From positions 4,739,001 through 4,803,000 of the forward strand of contig NZ_CP034783.1 of assembly GCF_006094435.1 (NCBI RefSeq): 64,000 nucleotides of DNA, read 5' to 3'. Position 1 is the stretch's first letter. Each line of letters opens with the position of its first letter. The notes under the pieces were generated by a model. It worked only from the letters and a program-made list of their open reading frames with translations, made no database searches and had not been told where the DNA came from. Origin of the DNA: Pseudomonas sp. MPC6. GTDB lineage: Bacteria; Pseudomonadota; Gammaproteobacteria; Pseudomonadales; Pseudomonadaceae. Position numbers and translations under genes: made by a program. Of this stretch, positions 1 through 8,831 are shown in pieces.

Positions 1-155
1 CGGGTCACCAGGTCGAACGCGACCATGCTGCGGCCGTGGCCAATGTGGCAGTAGTCGTACACGGTCATCCCGCAGACGTACATGCGCACATTGTTGCCAT
101 CGAGCGGCTTGAAGACTTCTTTGCTCTTGGTGAGCGTGTTGTAGATCGTAAGCAC
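1..155 (-). CDS. cysS: cysteinyl-tRNA synthetase, N-terminal fragment
   Basis: Only the first 51 or so codons lie in the window; the gene runs off the left edge. The translation carries the class I synthetase HIGH signature (CHIGHGRSM) and the CysRS zinc/cysteine-binding context [16 protein letters not shown], which charges tRNA-Cys in the cytoplasm. The start is read as GTG at 155 because a strong AAGGAG lies about seven bases upstream on the minus strand. It follows glnS on the same strand with a 25-bp gap, so the two synthetases are probably cotranscribed. Identification is secure; the remaining part of the gene cannot be judged. Confidence 0.93.
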   Translation of the reverse strand, partial: MLTIYNTLTKSKEVFKPLDGNNVRMYVCGMTVYDYCHIGHGRSMVAFDLVT

Positions 156-180
156 TGAGTGCTCCTTCCTTAACGCTGAA

Positions 181-1878
181 TCACTGGCCCCACGAATCAC
201 GCAGGGTCACGGTACGGTTGAACACCGGACGACCGGGTTTCGAGTCCTTGATATCCGCGACGAAGTAACCTTCGCGCTCGAACTGGAAACGGTCTTCCGG
301 CTGTGCATTGCCCAGCGAAGGCTCGGCACGACAACCGCTGAGGACTTGCAGCGAGTCAGGGTTGATGTTGTCCAGGAAACCGGCGCTGTCTTCGGCTTTC
401 TCAGGGTTCGGCGAGCGGAACAGGCGATCGTACAGACGCACCTCGCACTCGACGCTGGCCGCAGCCGGTACCCAGTGCACCACGCCTTTGACCTTGCGGC
501 CTTCAGGGTTCTTGCCCAATGTTTCTGGATCGTAGGAGCAACGCAGTTCGACGATGTTGCCATCGGCGTCCTTGATCGCTTCGTCGGCACGGATCACGTA
601 GCTGCCGCGCAGGCGCACTTCGCCATTCGGCTCCAGGCGCTTGTAGCCTTTTGGCGGCTCTTCCATGAAGTCTTCACGGTCGATGTAGAGCTCACGGGCG
701 AACGGCAGCACGCGCACGCCCATGTCTTCTTTCGGGTGGCACGCCAGTTCGAGGTTCTCGACCTGGTTTTCCGGGTAGTTGGTGATCACGACTTTCAGCG
801 GACGCAGCACGCACATGGCACGCGGGGCGCTGTGGTCGAGGTCGTCACGGATGCTGAACTCGAGCATGCCGAAGTCGACCACGCCGTCGGAACGGTTGGT
901 GCCGATCATTTCGCAGAAGTTGCGGATCGATTTCGGCGTGTAGCCACGGCGGCGGAAGCCGGACAGCGTGGACATGCGTGGATCGTCCCAGCCATTGACG
1001 TGTTTCTCGTCCACCAGCTGCTTGAGCTTGCGCTTGCTGGTGATGGTGTAATTCAGGTTCAGGCGGCTGAACTCGTACTGACGCGGGTTCGCTGGAACCG
1101 GCAGGTTCTCCAGGAACCACTCGTACAGTGGACGGTGGCTTTCGAACTCCAGGGTGCAGATCGAGTGGGTGATGCCTTCGATGGCGTCCGACTGACCGTG
1201 GGTGAAGTCGTAGTTCGGGTAGATGCACCACTTGTCACCGGTCTGGTGGTGGTGTGCGTGACGGATGCGATACATGATCGGGTCGCGCAGGTTCATGTTC
1301 GGCGAGGCCATGTCGATCTTGGCCCGCAGCACCCGTGCGCCGTCCGGGAACTCGCCGGCGCGCATGCGGGCGAACCAGTCGAGGTTTTCTTCCACGGAGC
1401 GATCGCGGAACGGGCTGTTCTTGCCCGGCTCGGTCAGGGTGCCGCGGTATTCCTTGGCCTGTTCCGGGCTGAGGTCGTCGACGTAGGCCTTGCCGGCCTT
1501 GATCAGTTCGACGGCCCAGTCGTGCAACTGGTCGAAATACTGCGAGGCATAGCGCACTTCACCGGACCATTCAAAGCCCAGCCATTTGACGTCGCTTTCG
1601 ATCGCGTCGATGTATTCCTGGTCTTCCTTGGCCGGGTTGGTGTCGTCGAAACGCAGGTGCGTGACGCCGCCAAATTCCTGGGCCAGGCCGAAGTTCACAC
1701 AGATCGACTTGGCGTGACCGATGTGCAGGTAACCGTTGGGCTCGGGCGGGAAACGGGTGACGATCTGCGTGTGCTTACCCGAGTCCAGGTCCGCCTGGAT
1801 GATCGGGCGCAGGAAATTGACCGGCACGGCAGGGCCGGTCTTGGAATTCGAGGTAGGGTCGACAGTGGGCTTGCTCAT
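181..1878 (-). CDS. glnS: glutaminyl-tRNA synthetase
   Basis: 565-residue class I synthetase charging tRNA-Gln. The translation shows [15 protein letters not shown] with the HIGH motif at residues 52-55 and the KMSKS-equivalent TITSKRK at 278-284, followed by the GlnRS anticodon-binding beta-barrel region ([10 protein letters not shown] onward). Length fits the bacterial family (about 550-570). The frame stays open to 2001, but the ATG at 1878 ([10 protein letters not shown]) is preferred because homologous proteins begin there and the upstream residues look non-protein-like. Same strand as cysS, 25 bp upstream of it. ppiB is transcribed divergently from the other side. Confidence 0.96.
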   Translation of the reverse strand: MSKPTVDPTSNSKTGPAVPVNFLRPIIQADLDSGKHTQIVTRFPPEPNGYLHIGHAKSICVNFGLAQEFGGVTHLRFDDTNPAKEDQEYIDAIESDVKWLGFEWSGEVRYASQYFDQLHDWAVELIKAGKAYVDDLSPEQAKEYRGTLTEPGKNSPFRDRSVEENLDWFARMRAGEFPDGARVLRAKIDMASPNMNLRDPIMYRIRHAHHHQTGDKWCIYPNYDFTHGQSDAIEGITHSICTLEFESHRPLYEWFLENLPVPANPRQYEFSRLNLNYTITSKRKLKQLVDEKHVNGWDDPRMSTLSGFRRRGYTPKSIRNFCEMIGTNRSDGVVDFGMLEFSIRDDLDHSAPRAMCVLRPLKVVITNYPENQVENLELACHPKEDMGVRVLPFARELYIDREDFMEEPPKGYKRLEPNGEVRLRGSYVIRADEAIKDADGNIVELRCSYDPETLGKNPEGRKVKGVVHWVPAAASVECEVRLYDRLFRSPNPEKAEDSAGFLDNINPDSLQVLSGCRAEPSLGNAQPEDRFQFEREGYFVADIKDSKPGRPVFNRTVTLRDSWGQ

Positions 1879-2155
1879 AGGATCCTTGAACGTACAAGTG
1901 CGCGGCCAGTTGGCCAAATCAAAGCGGCGGTTAAAACAAAGGGGCTTATCATAGCCGATGCCGTCAAGTCGCTGACAGAGCAGGCCCGAAAACGGCTGCA
2001 TTTAATCGGATGCAAATGAAAAACAGCCTCGAAATTCGCGCCCGGCACGCTAAACTGCGCACCTTGGCCAACATTGGCCGGACCGGTTGAGGGCTGCACA
2101 GCCCCGAAACCCGCGAATTCCCAGAAAACGCTTTACCTCATTAAGAGTACCGATC

Positions 2156-2659
2156 ATGACCCAAGTCAAACTGACCACCAACCATGGCGACATCGTCCTG
2201 GAACTGAACGCTGAAAAGGCACCGCTGACCGTTGCCAACTTCATCGAGTACGTCAAAGCCGGTCACTACGAAAACACTGTTTTCCACCGCGTCATCGGTA
2301 ACTTCATGATCCAGGGCGGCGGTTTCGAGCCAGGCATGAAAGAAAAGAAAGACAAGCGCCCAAGCATTCAGAACGAAGCCGACAACGGCCTGCCGAACGA
2401 GAAGTACACCGTCGCCATGGCCCGCACCATGGAGCCGCATTCGGCTTCCGCCCAGTTCTTCATCAACGTGGCTGACAACAGCTTCCTCAACCACAGCGCC
2501 AAGACCACCCAGGGCTGGGGCTACGCGGTATTCGCCAAAGTCGTTGCCGGCACCGACGTCGTCGACAAGATCAAAGGTGTTTCCACCACCATGAAGTCCG
2601 GCCACCAGGACGTGCCAGCAGAAGACGTGATCATCGAGAAAGCCGAGATCATTGAGTGA
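2156..2659 (+). CDS. ppiB: peptidyl-prolyl cis-trans isomerase B (cyclophilin)
   Basis: 167-residue single-domain cytoplasmic cyclophilin with no signal peptide. It shows the family landmarks [10 protein letters not shown], the catalytic [13 protein letters not shown] segment (Arg in FHR) and the [13 protein letters not shown] motif. The start ATG at 2156 follows a purine-rich AAGAG. The gene catalyses proline isomerisation during folding. Its TGA overlaps the GTG start of the next gene, lpxH, so the two are translationally coupled. This ppiB-lpxH arrangement downstream of a divergent glnS is common in Pseudomonas. Confidence 0.95.
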   Translation: MTQVKLTTNHGDIVLELNAEKAPLTVANFIEYVKAGHYENTVFHRVIGNFMIQGGGFEPGMKEKKDKRPSIQNEADNGLPNEKYTVAMARTMEPHSASAQFFINVADNSFLNHSAKTTQGWGYAVFAKVVAGTDVVDKIKGVSTTMKSGHQDVPAEDVIIEKAEIIE

Positions 2660-3408
2660 TACTGCTGATTTCAGACTTGCATCTGGAAGAGGAGCGCCCG
2701 GACATTACCCGGGCGTTTCTGGATTTGCTTGCCGGGCGTGCCCGCTCGGCGAGTGCGTTGTACATCCTGGGCGATTTTTTCGAGGCGTGGATTGGCGACG
2801 ATGCCATGACCGCCTTCCAGCGTTCCATCTGCCAGGCCCTGCGCGACCTCAGCGACAGCGGCACGGCGATTTTTCTGATGCACGGCAATCGCGACTTCAT
2901 GCTCGGCCAGGCCTTCTGTAGACAGGCCGGCTGTACGCTGCTGAAGGACCCGAGTGTCGTGCAGCTTGCAGGCGAGCCGGTGCTGTTGATGCACGGCGAC
3001 AGCCTGTGCACCCGTGACGAAGCCTATATGAAGCTGCGTCGTTATCTGCGCAATCCCGTTACCTTGTTCATCCTGCGGCATCTGCCCTTGGGCACCCGGC
3101 AGAAACTGGCGCGCAAGCTGCGCAGTGAAAGCCGTGCGCAGACGCGAATGAAGGCCAACGACATCGTCGATGTCACGCCAGACGAGGTGCCGCGGGTGAT
3201 GCAGGCCCATGGCGTGAAGACCTTGATCCATGGCCATACCCATCGCCCCGCCATCCACAAGTTGCAGATTGGCGAGCAGGCGGCCAGGCGCATTGTGTTG
3301 GGGGATTGGGATCGTCAGGGTTGGGCGTTGCAGGTGGATGAGAATGGGTTTGCGTTGGCGCCGTTCGACTTTGCCCCGCCACCACAATTGGCAGCACCCG
3401 CGAACTAA
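2656..3408 (+). CDS. lpxH: UDP-2,3-diacylglucosamine diphosphatase
   Basis: 250-residue calcineurin-like metallophosphoesterase of lipid A biosynthesis. It hydrolyses UDP-2,3-diacylglucosamine to lipid X and UMP at the inner face of the inner membrane. Metal ligands are visible in order: DLH (7-9), [11 protein letters not shown] with D40, GNRDF (77-81), HGD (113-115) and HGHTHRP (192-198). Length fits LpxH of gamma-proteobacteria (about 240-250). The start is a GTG at 2656 that overlaps the ppiB TGA (GTGA), indicating translational coupling. Confidence 0.95.
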   Translation: MILLISDLHLEEERPDITRAFLDLLAGRARSASALYILGDFFEAWIGDDAMTAFQRSICQALRDLSDSGTAIFLMHGNRDFMLGQAFCRQAGCTLLKDPSVVQLAGEPVLLMHGDSLCTRDEAYMKLRRYLRNPVTLFILRHLPLGTRQKLARKLRSESRAQTRMKANDIVDVTPDEVPRVMQAHGVKTLIHGHTHRPAIHKLQIGEQAARRIVLGDWDRQGWALQVDENGFALAPFDFAPPPQLAAPAN

Positions 3409-3428
3409 CTACCGAACACAGCCCCCCC

Positions 3429-3513
3429 TGTAGGAGCTCGGCTTGCCAGCGAAGGCGTCTCCATGGGCGATGCATGGCTTGAGGCCGCCTTCGCTGGCAA
3501 GCCAGCTCCTACA
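3429..3513. repeat. REPIN (inverted REP pair)
   Basis: Left arm TGTAGGAGC..GGCTTGCCAGCGAAGGCG and right arm CGCCTTCGCTGGCAAGCCAGCTCCTACA face each other around a 28-bp spacer. It lies between the convergent lpxH and emrB genes. Confidence 0.92.
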
Positions 3514-3581
3514 TGATCAGCGGTGTACAGAAGAATGGCCTGTCACCGATGTACAGGCCTATTGCGAAAAACGCCAAACCC

Positions 3582-3665
3582 TGTAGGAGCCGGCTTGCCG
3601 GCGAAGGCGTCTTCATGGGTGATGCATGGCTTGAAGCCGCCTTCGCTGGCAAGCCAGCTCCTACA
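3582..3665. repeat. REPIN (inverted REP pair)
   Basis: Second REPIN of the same intergenic region. The left arm has the GCCGGCTTGCCGGC core, the right arm GCTGGCAAGCCAGC. The spacer (tcttcatgggtgatgcatgg) is clearly related to that of the REPIN at 3429, so the two are recent copies of each other. Confidence 0.92.
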
Positions 3666-3688
3666 GTGGGATTGTCGGCAATCCTGGC

Positions 3689-5218
3689 TTAATGACCGGC
3701 GGCCGCAGGCCCCGCCTTCGCCGCAAACGGCGGTTTCGCCAGCCACACCAGCAGGATCAAGCCCATGAACCCCCACCCCAGCAACGTGAAGTAATCCACG
3801 GTGGAGAGCATGTACGCCTGGCTGGTCAGCACATGGTCCAGCTGCGCATAGGCCTGATTGCTCGCCCCGCCCAGCGCATTCAACGCATCCCGTGTCGCCG
3901 GCTCGTAGGTGCTGATGCTTTCGCTCATATAGGCATGATGCTGGTCCGCCCGGCGAATCCAGATCCAGGTGGTCAGCGACGCTGCAAAACTGCCGCCCAG
4001 GGTCCGCAGGAAGGTCGCCAGGCCGGCGCCGTCGGCGATCTGGCTCGGCGGCAGGTCCGACATCAGAATGCTCAAGGTCGGCATGAAGAACAGCGCCACG
4101 CCAATGCCCATGAACAGTTGCACCAGGGCGATGTGCTGGAAGTCCACTTCATTGGTGAACCCGGCCCGCATGAAGCAACTCAGGCCGATGCACAGGAACG
4201 CGCCGCCGGCCAGCAGCCGCAGGTCGAACTTGTGCGCGTACTTGCCGACAAACGGCGACATCAGCACCGGCAGAATGCCGATCGGTGCCACCGCCAGACC
4301 GGCCCAGGTCGCCGTATAGCCCATCTGGGTCTGCAGCCATTGCGGCAGGATCAGGTTGATGCCGAAAAACCCGGCATAGCCGAGCACCAGCACAATGGTG
4401 CCGATACGAAAATTGCGATACGCAAACAACCGCAGGTTGACCACCGGGTGCTTGTCGGTCATTTCCCAGATCACGAACACCGCCAGCGCAATCACCGAAA
4501 TGGCCGCGCCGACGATGATGAAATTCGACTCGAACCAGTCCAGGTCGTTGCCTTTGTCGAGGATCACCTGCAACGCACCGACGCCGATGATCAAGGTGAT
4601 CAACCCGACGTAATCCATCGGCTGATAACTGGTCACCACCGGCCGCGCCTTGAGTTGCGCACGCACCACCATTACCGCAAAAAACCCGATCGGCACGTTG
4701 ATGAAGAAGATCCACGGCCAGCTATAGCTGTCGGTGATCCAGCCGCCAAGGATGGGACCTGCAATCGGCGCCACCACCGTGACCATCGCCAGCAGCGCCA
4801 GGGCCATGCCGCGCCTGGCGGGCGGATAGACTGCGATCAGCAGCGTCTGGGTCATCGGGTACAACGGACCGGCCACCAGGCCTTGCAGTACCCGAAAGCC
4901 GATCAACTCAGGCATGGAAGTCGAAATGCCGCAGAGAAACGAGGCCAGCACAAACAGAATGGTCGCCCAGAGAAACAGCTTCACTTCCCCGAAACGCCGG
5001 CTGAGCCAACCGGTCAACGGCAGCGCGATCGCGTTGCTCACCGCGAACGAGGTGATGACCCAGGTGCCCTGCTCCGAACTCACGCCGAGGTTGCCGGAGA
5101 TCGTCGGCAGCGCCACGTTGGCGATGGTGGTGTCGAGCACCTGCATGAAGGTCGCCAGCGACAGGCCGATGGTGCTGAGCAGCAGGCTGGGCGGCGTGAA
5201 AGACGCGTTATTGCTCAT
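3689..5218 (-). CDS. emrB: DHA2-family MFS multidrug efflux permease, EmrB-like
   Basis: 509-residue inner-membrane protein with about fourteen predicted membrane segments, the DHA2/EmrB/QacA arrangement. The first helix carries the family motif FMQVLDTTIANVALPTISGNLG. The loop after helix 2 carries GWLSRRFGEVK (motif A), and motif C is seen as APIAGPILGGWI. It would export drugs by proton antiport together with the EmrA-like adaptor and the NodT-like outer-membrane factor encoded upstream on the same strand. The 155-bp gap to emrA holds a REPIN, which may uncouple permease expression from the rest of the operon. Substrate is not predictable. Confidence 0.9.
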   Translation of the reverse strand: MSNNASFTPPSLLLSTIGLSLATFMQVLDTTIANVALPTISGNLGVSSEQGTWVITSFAVSNAIALPLTGWLSRRFGEVKLFLWATILFVLASFLCGISTSMPELIGFRVLQGLVAGPLYPMTQTLLIAVYPPARRGMALALLAMVTVVAPIAGPILGGWITDSYSWPWIFFINVPIGFFAVMVVRAQLKARPVVTSYQPMDYVGLITLIIGVGALQVILDKGNDLDWFESNFIIVGAAISVIALAVFVIWEMTDKHPVVNLRLFAYRNFRIGTIVLVLGYAGFFGINLILPQWLQTQMGYTATWAGLAVAPIGILPVLMSPFVGKYAHKFDLRLLAGGAFLCIGLSCFMRAGFTNEVDFQHIALVQLFMGIGVALFFMPTLSILMSDLPPSQIADGAGLATFLRTLGGSFAASLTTWIWIRRADQHHAYMSESISTYEPATRDALNALGGASNQAYAQLDHVLTSQAYMLSTVDYFTLLGWGFMGLILLVWLAKPPFAAKAGPAAAGH

Positions 5219-5273
5219 CGCGAATCCTTTGAAACCTGATGGGCGCAGCGCCCGTTACGGACGCAGCTGCCCT

Positions 5274-5363
5274 TGTGGGAGCGGGCTTGCTCGCGAAGGC
5301 GGTTCTCTATTCAGCATCTCTGTTGACTGAACCACCGCCTTCGCGAGCAAGCCCGCTCCCACA
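5274..5363. repeat. REPIN inside an operon, GTGGGAGCGGG class
   Basis: Inverted pair TGTGGGAGCGGGCTTGCTCG..CGAGCAAGCCCGCTCCCACA. It sits between emrA and emrB, so it would be transcribed as a large hairpin in the operon mRNA. Confidence 0.92.
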
Positions 5364-5373
5364 GGGTAGGGTG

Positions 5374-6576
5374 TCAGCGTTGCACGGTCTTGCTGACCGC
5401 GGCGCTGTTGTCGTGGATCAACTGAGTGATCATCGCGTCGGCCTCGACCAACTGACGGTCGTAGACGCTGGTGCTGAACGAAGCCTTTTGCGGCGGCTGT
5501 TGTGCCAATACCGGGCCGCTCTGGTCATGCAGGTTCACATTGACCTGGGTCGACAGGCCGACCCGCAATGGATGTTTTGCGAGCTCTTCGGCGTTGATGT
5601 GGATCCGCACCGGCACCCGCTGGACGATCTTGATCCAGTTGCCGGTAGCGTTTTGCGCCGGCAACAGGGCAAAGGCGCTGCCGGTGCCGGCACCGAGGCT
5701 GTCGATGGTGCCGCTGTATTTCACGTCGCTGCCGTACAGGTCGGCTTCGATGTCCACCGGCTGGCCGATGCGCATGTCACGCAGCTGGGTCTCCTTGAAG
5801 TTGGCGTCGATCCACAGTTGATCCAGTGGAATCACCGCCATCAACGCCGTGCCCGGCTGCACGCGCTGACCGAGTTGCACTGTGCGCTTGGCGACATAAC
5901 CGGTGACCGGCGCGATCAAGGTGCTGCGTGCATTGTTCAGATAAGCCTGACGCAATTGCGCGGCAGCAGACATCACATCCGGATGCGACGACACCACGGT
6001 GTCATCCACCAGGGCGCTGGTGGTTTTCAGCTGCTGCCGGGCGTTGGCCAGGGCGTTTTGCGCCGAGGTCAGGTCGTCGCGAGCGTGGGACAGTTCTTCC
6101 TGGGAGATCGCGCCGCCGGCCGCCAGGTTCTTGCGGCGATTGAAGTTGTCCTGGGCCTTTTGCACCTCCGCCTGCTGCGCATTGACCTGGGCTTTCATGC
6201 CGTCGACGTTGCTGTACAAGCCGCGCACCTGGCGCACGGTGCGAGCGAGGTTGGCCTGGGCACTCTGCAAACCGACCTGGGCGTCGTTCGGGTCGAAGTT
6301 GATCAGCACCTGGCCTTCATGGACCAGGTCGCCATCGTCGGCGCCGATGCTGACGACGGTGCCGGTGACCAGCGGGGTGATTTCCACCACGTTGCCGTTC
6401 ACATAGGCGTCATCGGTGCTTTCGTTCCAGCGCCCGTAGAGTTCGTGATAACCCCAGACACCCAGAGCGGTGAGTATCACCAGCAGCGCCAGGACCACCA
6501 GCATGACTTTGCGCTTGCGCTGATTGCTCGCGTCTTGTGGGGTGTCAGGGGCTTGGGTTGTATCGGCAGTAGCCAT
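5374..6576 (-). CDS. emrA: EmrA-like membrane fusion protein (HlyD family)
   Basis: 400-residue periplasmic adaptor anchored by one N-terminal transmembrane helix (about residues 22-42, VMLVVLALLVILTALGVWG). It is followed by TDDAYVNGNVVEITPLVTGTV, the typical start of the lipoyl/barrel-sandwich half. A central alpha-helical hairpin (about 95-210) is rich in Ala, Gln and Asn, and the second half-motif APVTGYVAKRTVQLGQRV closes the lipoyl domain. It links the EmrB-like permease to the outer-membrane factor. It starts 15 bp after the OMF gene, in the same operon. Confidence 0.9.
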   Translation of the reverse strand: MATADTTQAPDTPQDASNQRKRKVMLVVLALLVILTALGVWGYHELYGRWNESTDDAYVNGNVVEITPLVTGTVVSIGADDGDLVHEGQVLINFDPNDAQVGLQSAQANLARTVRQVRGLYSNVDGMKAQVNAQQAEVQKAQDNFNRRKNLAAGGAISQEELSHARDDLTSAQNALANARQQLKTTSALVDDTVVSSHPDVMSAAAQLRQAYLNNARSTLIAPVTGYVAKRTVQLGQRVQPGTALMAVIPLDQLWIDANFKETQLRDMRIGQPVDIEADLYGSDVKYSGTIDSLGAGTGSAFALLPAQNATGNWIKIVQRVPVRIHINAEELAKHPLRVGLSTQVNVNLHDQSGPVLAQQPPQKASFSTSVYDRQLVEADAMITQLIHDNSAAVSKTVQR

Positions 6577-6591
6577 GACGAATACCTTGAA

Positions 6592-8061
6592 TTAGTTGTG
6601 CTGCGTGGCTGGGATTGGATTGGCTGCGGTCAGGGTGTCGCCCTGAAAACCGCCTCCCAGCGCCTGCATCAGTTGAATCGACAGATCGATCTGCTCGGCA
6701 TTCAGGCTTGCCAGCTGGCGCTGGGCCTGGAGCAATTGCTGCTCGATGCTGAGCACGTCGAGGTAGTTGCCGATCCCGGAACCGTAGCGCTGGACCACGG
6801 TGTCGTATGACTGCTGGGCAATGTCGGTGGCGTGTTGCTGGGCACCGATCTGCCGGCCGATATCGCGCAGCTGGTTAATGGTGTCGCTGACATCGGCCAG
6901 GGCATTGACCAGGCTTTTGTTGTACTGCGCCACCGCGAGGTCGTAATCGGCGTCGCGGGCATCGAGGTCGGCACGCAGGCGGCCGCCGTCGAAAATCGGC
7001 ACGGAAATCGTCGGCGCAATGTTGAAGAAACGACTCGCGGAACCAAACATCGCATCGCCCAGCAACGACTCGGCACCGGCCGCGGCGCTCAGGTTGAGGT
7101 TGGGGTAGAAGCGGGTTTTGCCGGCGTCGATGTTCTTGCTCGCCGCCTCGACCCGCCAGCGCGCCGCCACCAGGTCCGGACGCCGCCCGAGCAGCTCGGC
7201 CGGCAGCACCGATGGCAGTGCCACGGCACTGGCCTGGAGGATGTTCGGCCGGGCGATGTCATTCCCGCGATCAGGCCCTTTGCCGAGCAACACGGCCAAG
7301 GCGATTTTCGCGCTTTGCAGGCGTTTTTCGGCGTCGATCAGGCTGGCTTGGGAGGTGGCCTCCAGGCTTTCGGTCTGCTGGAACTGGTACTGGCTGTCGA
7401 TCCCCGAACTCAAGCGCCGCTGGCTCAGGTCTAGCATTTGTCGGGTGCGCTTGAGGTCTTCGCTGGCCAGGTCATGGACGATGTGCGCCTGCCCCAGATC
7501 GCTGTAGGCGCGGGCGACGTCGGCCGCCAGCGTCAACTGCGCCGCCTGCCGGTCGACTTCGGCGGCACGGGCCTGGCCCAAGGCGGCTTCCCAGGCGTCG
7601 CGCTGGCCGCCCCAGAGGTCGAAGTTGTAATTGAAACTGGCGCCGATGTTGCGCACGGTGGAGTAGGCATCACCCTGCCCCTGCGGGTCTTGATCGCGGG
7701 CCAGACGCGAACGGCTGACGCCGGCGCTGGCATCCAGCGTCGGCATCCGCTCGGCGTCGGCGGCGTAAGCGGCGGCGCTGGCCTGATGGGCGCGGGCGGC
7801 GGCGATTTGCATGTCCGGGCTGTCGTGCAGGGCTTCGCGGATCAGGCCGTCGAGCTGCGGGTCGCCGAGGCTTTTCCACCAGTTGCTTTTCGGCCAGGCC
7901 GCCGGCGACAGGATCACGCCGCTGAGGGATTGTCCGGCCTTGAGGTTTTTCGCCTCGAGGCTGACGCCTTCGGTGTCCAGGCCGCTGTAGCTGGCGCAAC
8001 CGGCCAGGGTCATGGCCAACAGCACCAGGCTGAGGCCGGTGCGCAAGGTTCTACTGTTCAT
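6592..8061 (-). CDS. NodT-family outer-membrane efflux lipoprotein
   Basis: 489-residue TolC/OprM-like outer-membrane channel. The N-terminus is a lipoprotein signal with lipobox LAGC (Cys22). Two OEP repeats follow, with the conserved RRPDLVAARWRVEAA segment and a C-terminal QQLLQAQRQLASLNAEQ helix. It supplies the outer-membrane exit duct of the tripartite pump with the emrA and emrB products. Its ATG overlaps the marR stop codon by four bases (ATGA), so the regulator and pump are translationally coupled. Confidence 0.9.
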   Translation of the reverse strand: MNSRTLRTGLSLVLLAMTLAGCASYSGLDTEGVSLEAKNLKAGQSLSGVILSPAAWPKSNWWKSLGDPQLDGLIREALHDSPDMQIAAARAHQASAAAYAADAERMPTLDASAGVSRSRLARDQDPQGQGDAYSTVRNIGASFNYNFDLWGGQRDAWEAALGQARAAEVDRQAAQLTLAADVARAYSDLGQAHIVHDLASEDLKRTRQMLDLSQRRLSSGIDSQYQFQQTESLEATSQASLIDAEKRLQSAKIALAVLLGKGPDRGNDIARPNILQASAVALPSVLPAELLGRRPDLVAARWRVEAASKNIDAGKTRFYPNLNLSAAAGAESLLGDAMFGSASRFFNIAPTISVPIFDGGRLRADLDARDADYDLAVAQYNKSLVNALADVSDTINQLRDIGRQIGAQQHATDIAQQSYDTVVQRYGSGIGNYLDVLSIEQQLLQAQRQLASLNAEQIDLSIQLMQALGGGFQGDTLTAANPIPATQHN

Positions 8062-8531
8062 TTGTCACCTACCCGCAGCAGGGTGATCGAGTCACCGGCG
8101 GCCACCAGGATTTTCTTGAGGATCTGTTCCAGGGTGTTCAGTTCTTCCGGGGTGATGGCCCCGGCCAGCTCATTCATGGCGTCGGCGCCGATATGTGGCA
8201 GGCGGTCGGCGAGCTTCAGCCCCTCTTCAGTCAGCACCAGCTGCACCTGACGGCGGTCCGCCGCGGAGCGTTGGCGGGCGAGGAAGCCTTTCTGTTCCAG
8301 ACGGTCGAGCATGCGGGTCATCGAACCGCTGTCCAGGGACAGGTGGCGACAGAGCTCGGCCGGGGTATCGACGCCGAACTGGGCCATGATGATCAAGACC
8401 TTGAACTGTGCGGACGTGATGCCATGGGGTTCCATATGGGTGTCGATGATCCGGTCCTTGAGCAGCGCCGCGCGCCCGAGCAGGAGGCCGAGATGGCACG
8501 TGTGGAATTCGTCCGGGGTGAAATGTTTCAT
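8058..8531 (-). CDS. MarR-family transcriptional regulator of the efflux operon
   Basis: 157-residue winged-helix regulator. The recognition region reads GVDTPAELCRHLSLDSGSMTRMLDRLEQKGFLARQRSAADRRQVQLVLTEEG, the classic MarR helix-turn-helix followed by the DRR wing. It is the first gene of the operon and is followed by the pump genes, the usual autoregulated, ligand-released repressor design (compare EmrR/MprA). Two identical palindromes lie 16-60 bp upstream of its start. The inducing ligand is unknown. Confidence 0.92.
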   Translation of the reverse strand: MKHFTPDEFHTCHLGLLLGRAALLKDRIIDTHMEPHGITSAQFKVLIIMAQFGVDTPAELCRHLSLDSGSMTRMLDRLEQKGFLARQRSAADRRQVQLVLTEEGLKLADRLPHIGADAMNELAGAITPEELNTLEQILKKILVAAGDSITLLRVGDK

Positions 8532-8546
8532 CTGACCACCAATTAG

Positions 8547-8591
8547 CTGCCTAGGCAGAGAATGTATGTCGAGATGTTACTGCCTAGGCAG
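8547..8591. promoter_or_regulatory. duplicated palindromic operator upstream of marR
   Basis: Two perfect copies of the 12-bp palindrome CTGCCTAGGCAG occur at 8547-8558 and 8580-8591. Their centres are 33 bp apart, about three helical turns, so they face the same side of the DNA. Both lie immediately upstream of the marR start at 8531. They are the obvious binding sites for the MarR dimer, by analogy with other MarR repressors of efflux operons. Binding itself is inferred. Confidence 0.75.
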
Positions 8592-8710
8592 CGAATGTCA
8601 ATGAAATAGTTAGGCTGCTTTCTATTTCACAGATAAATGGAGTTTTGCTGTTGTGTTTGGCGGGGCTGATAAATGGGGTTTTGCAGGTGGGTTGGGGGGG
8701 TTGATAGATT

Positions 8711-8806
8711 GCTTTCGCTGGCAAGCCAGCTCCTACAGGGGATCGTGTCGATCACATGGATCGCGCGACACACACCTGTAGGAGCTGGCTTGCCAGCGAA
8801 GGAAGC
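8711..8806. repeat. REP pair in reversed (outward) order
   Basis: Here the TTCGCTGGCAAGCCAGCTCCTACA arm comes first and TGTAGGAGCTGGCTTGCCAGCGAA second, the reverse of the usual REPIN order. About 39 bp separates the arms. The rest of 8601-8831, between marR and the 3' end of tamB, shows nothing else recognisable. Confidence 0.88.
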
Positions 8807-8831
8807 GACTCGGTATCGAGGGAACGCGGGC

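Noticed and set aside
346..2019. Long open frame opposite glnS, and similar long frames opposite emrB, tamB, fecA and tpsA
   Set aside because: They are antisense shadows of high-GC genes with composition unlike real proteins and no motifs; the opposite strand carries clear family matches.
2656..2660. Frameshift between ppiB and lpxH
   Set aside because: The GTGA overlap is ordinary translational coupling and both products are full length.
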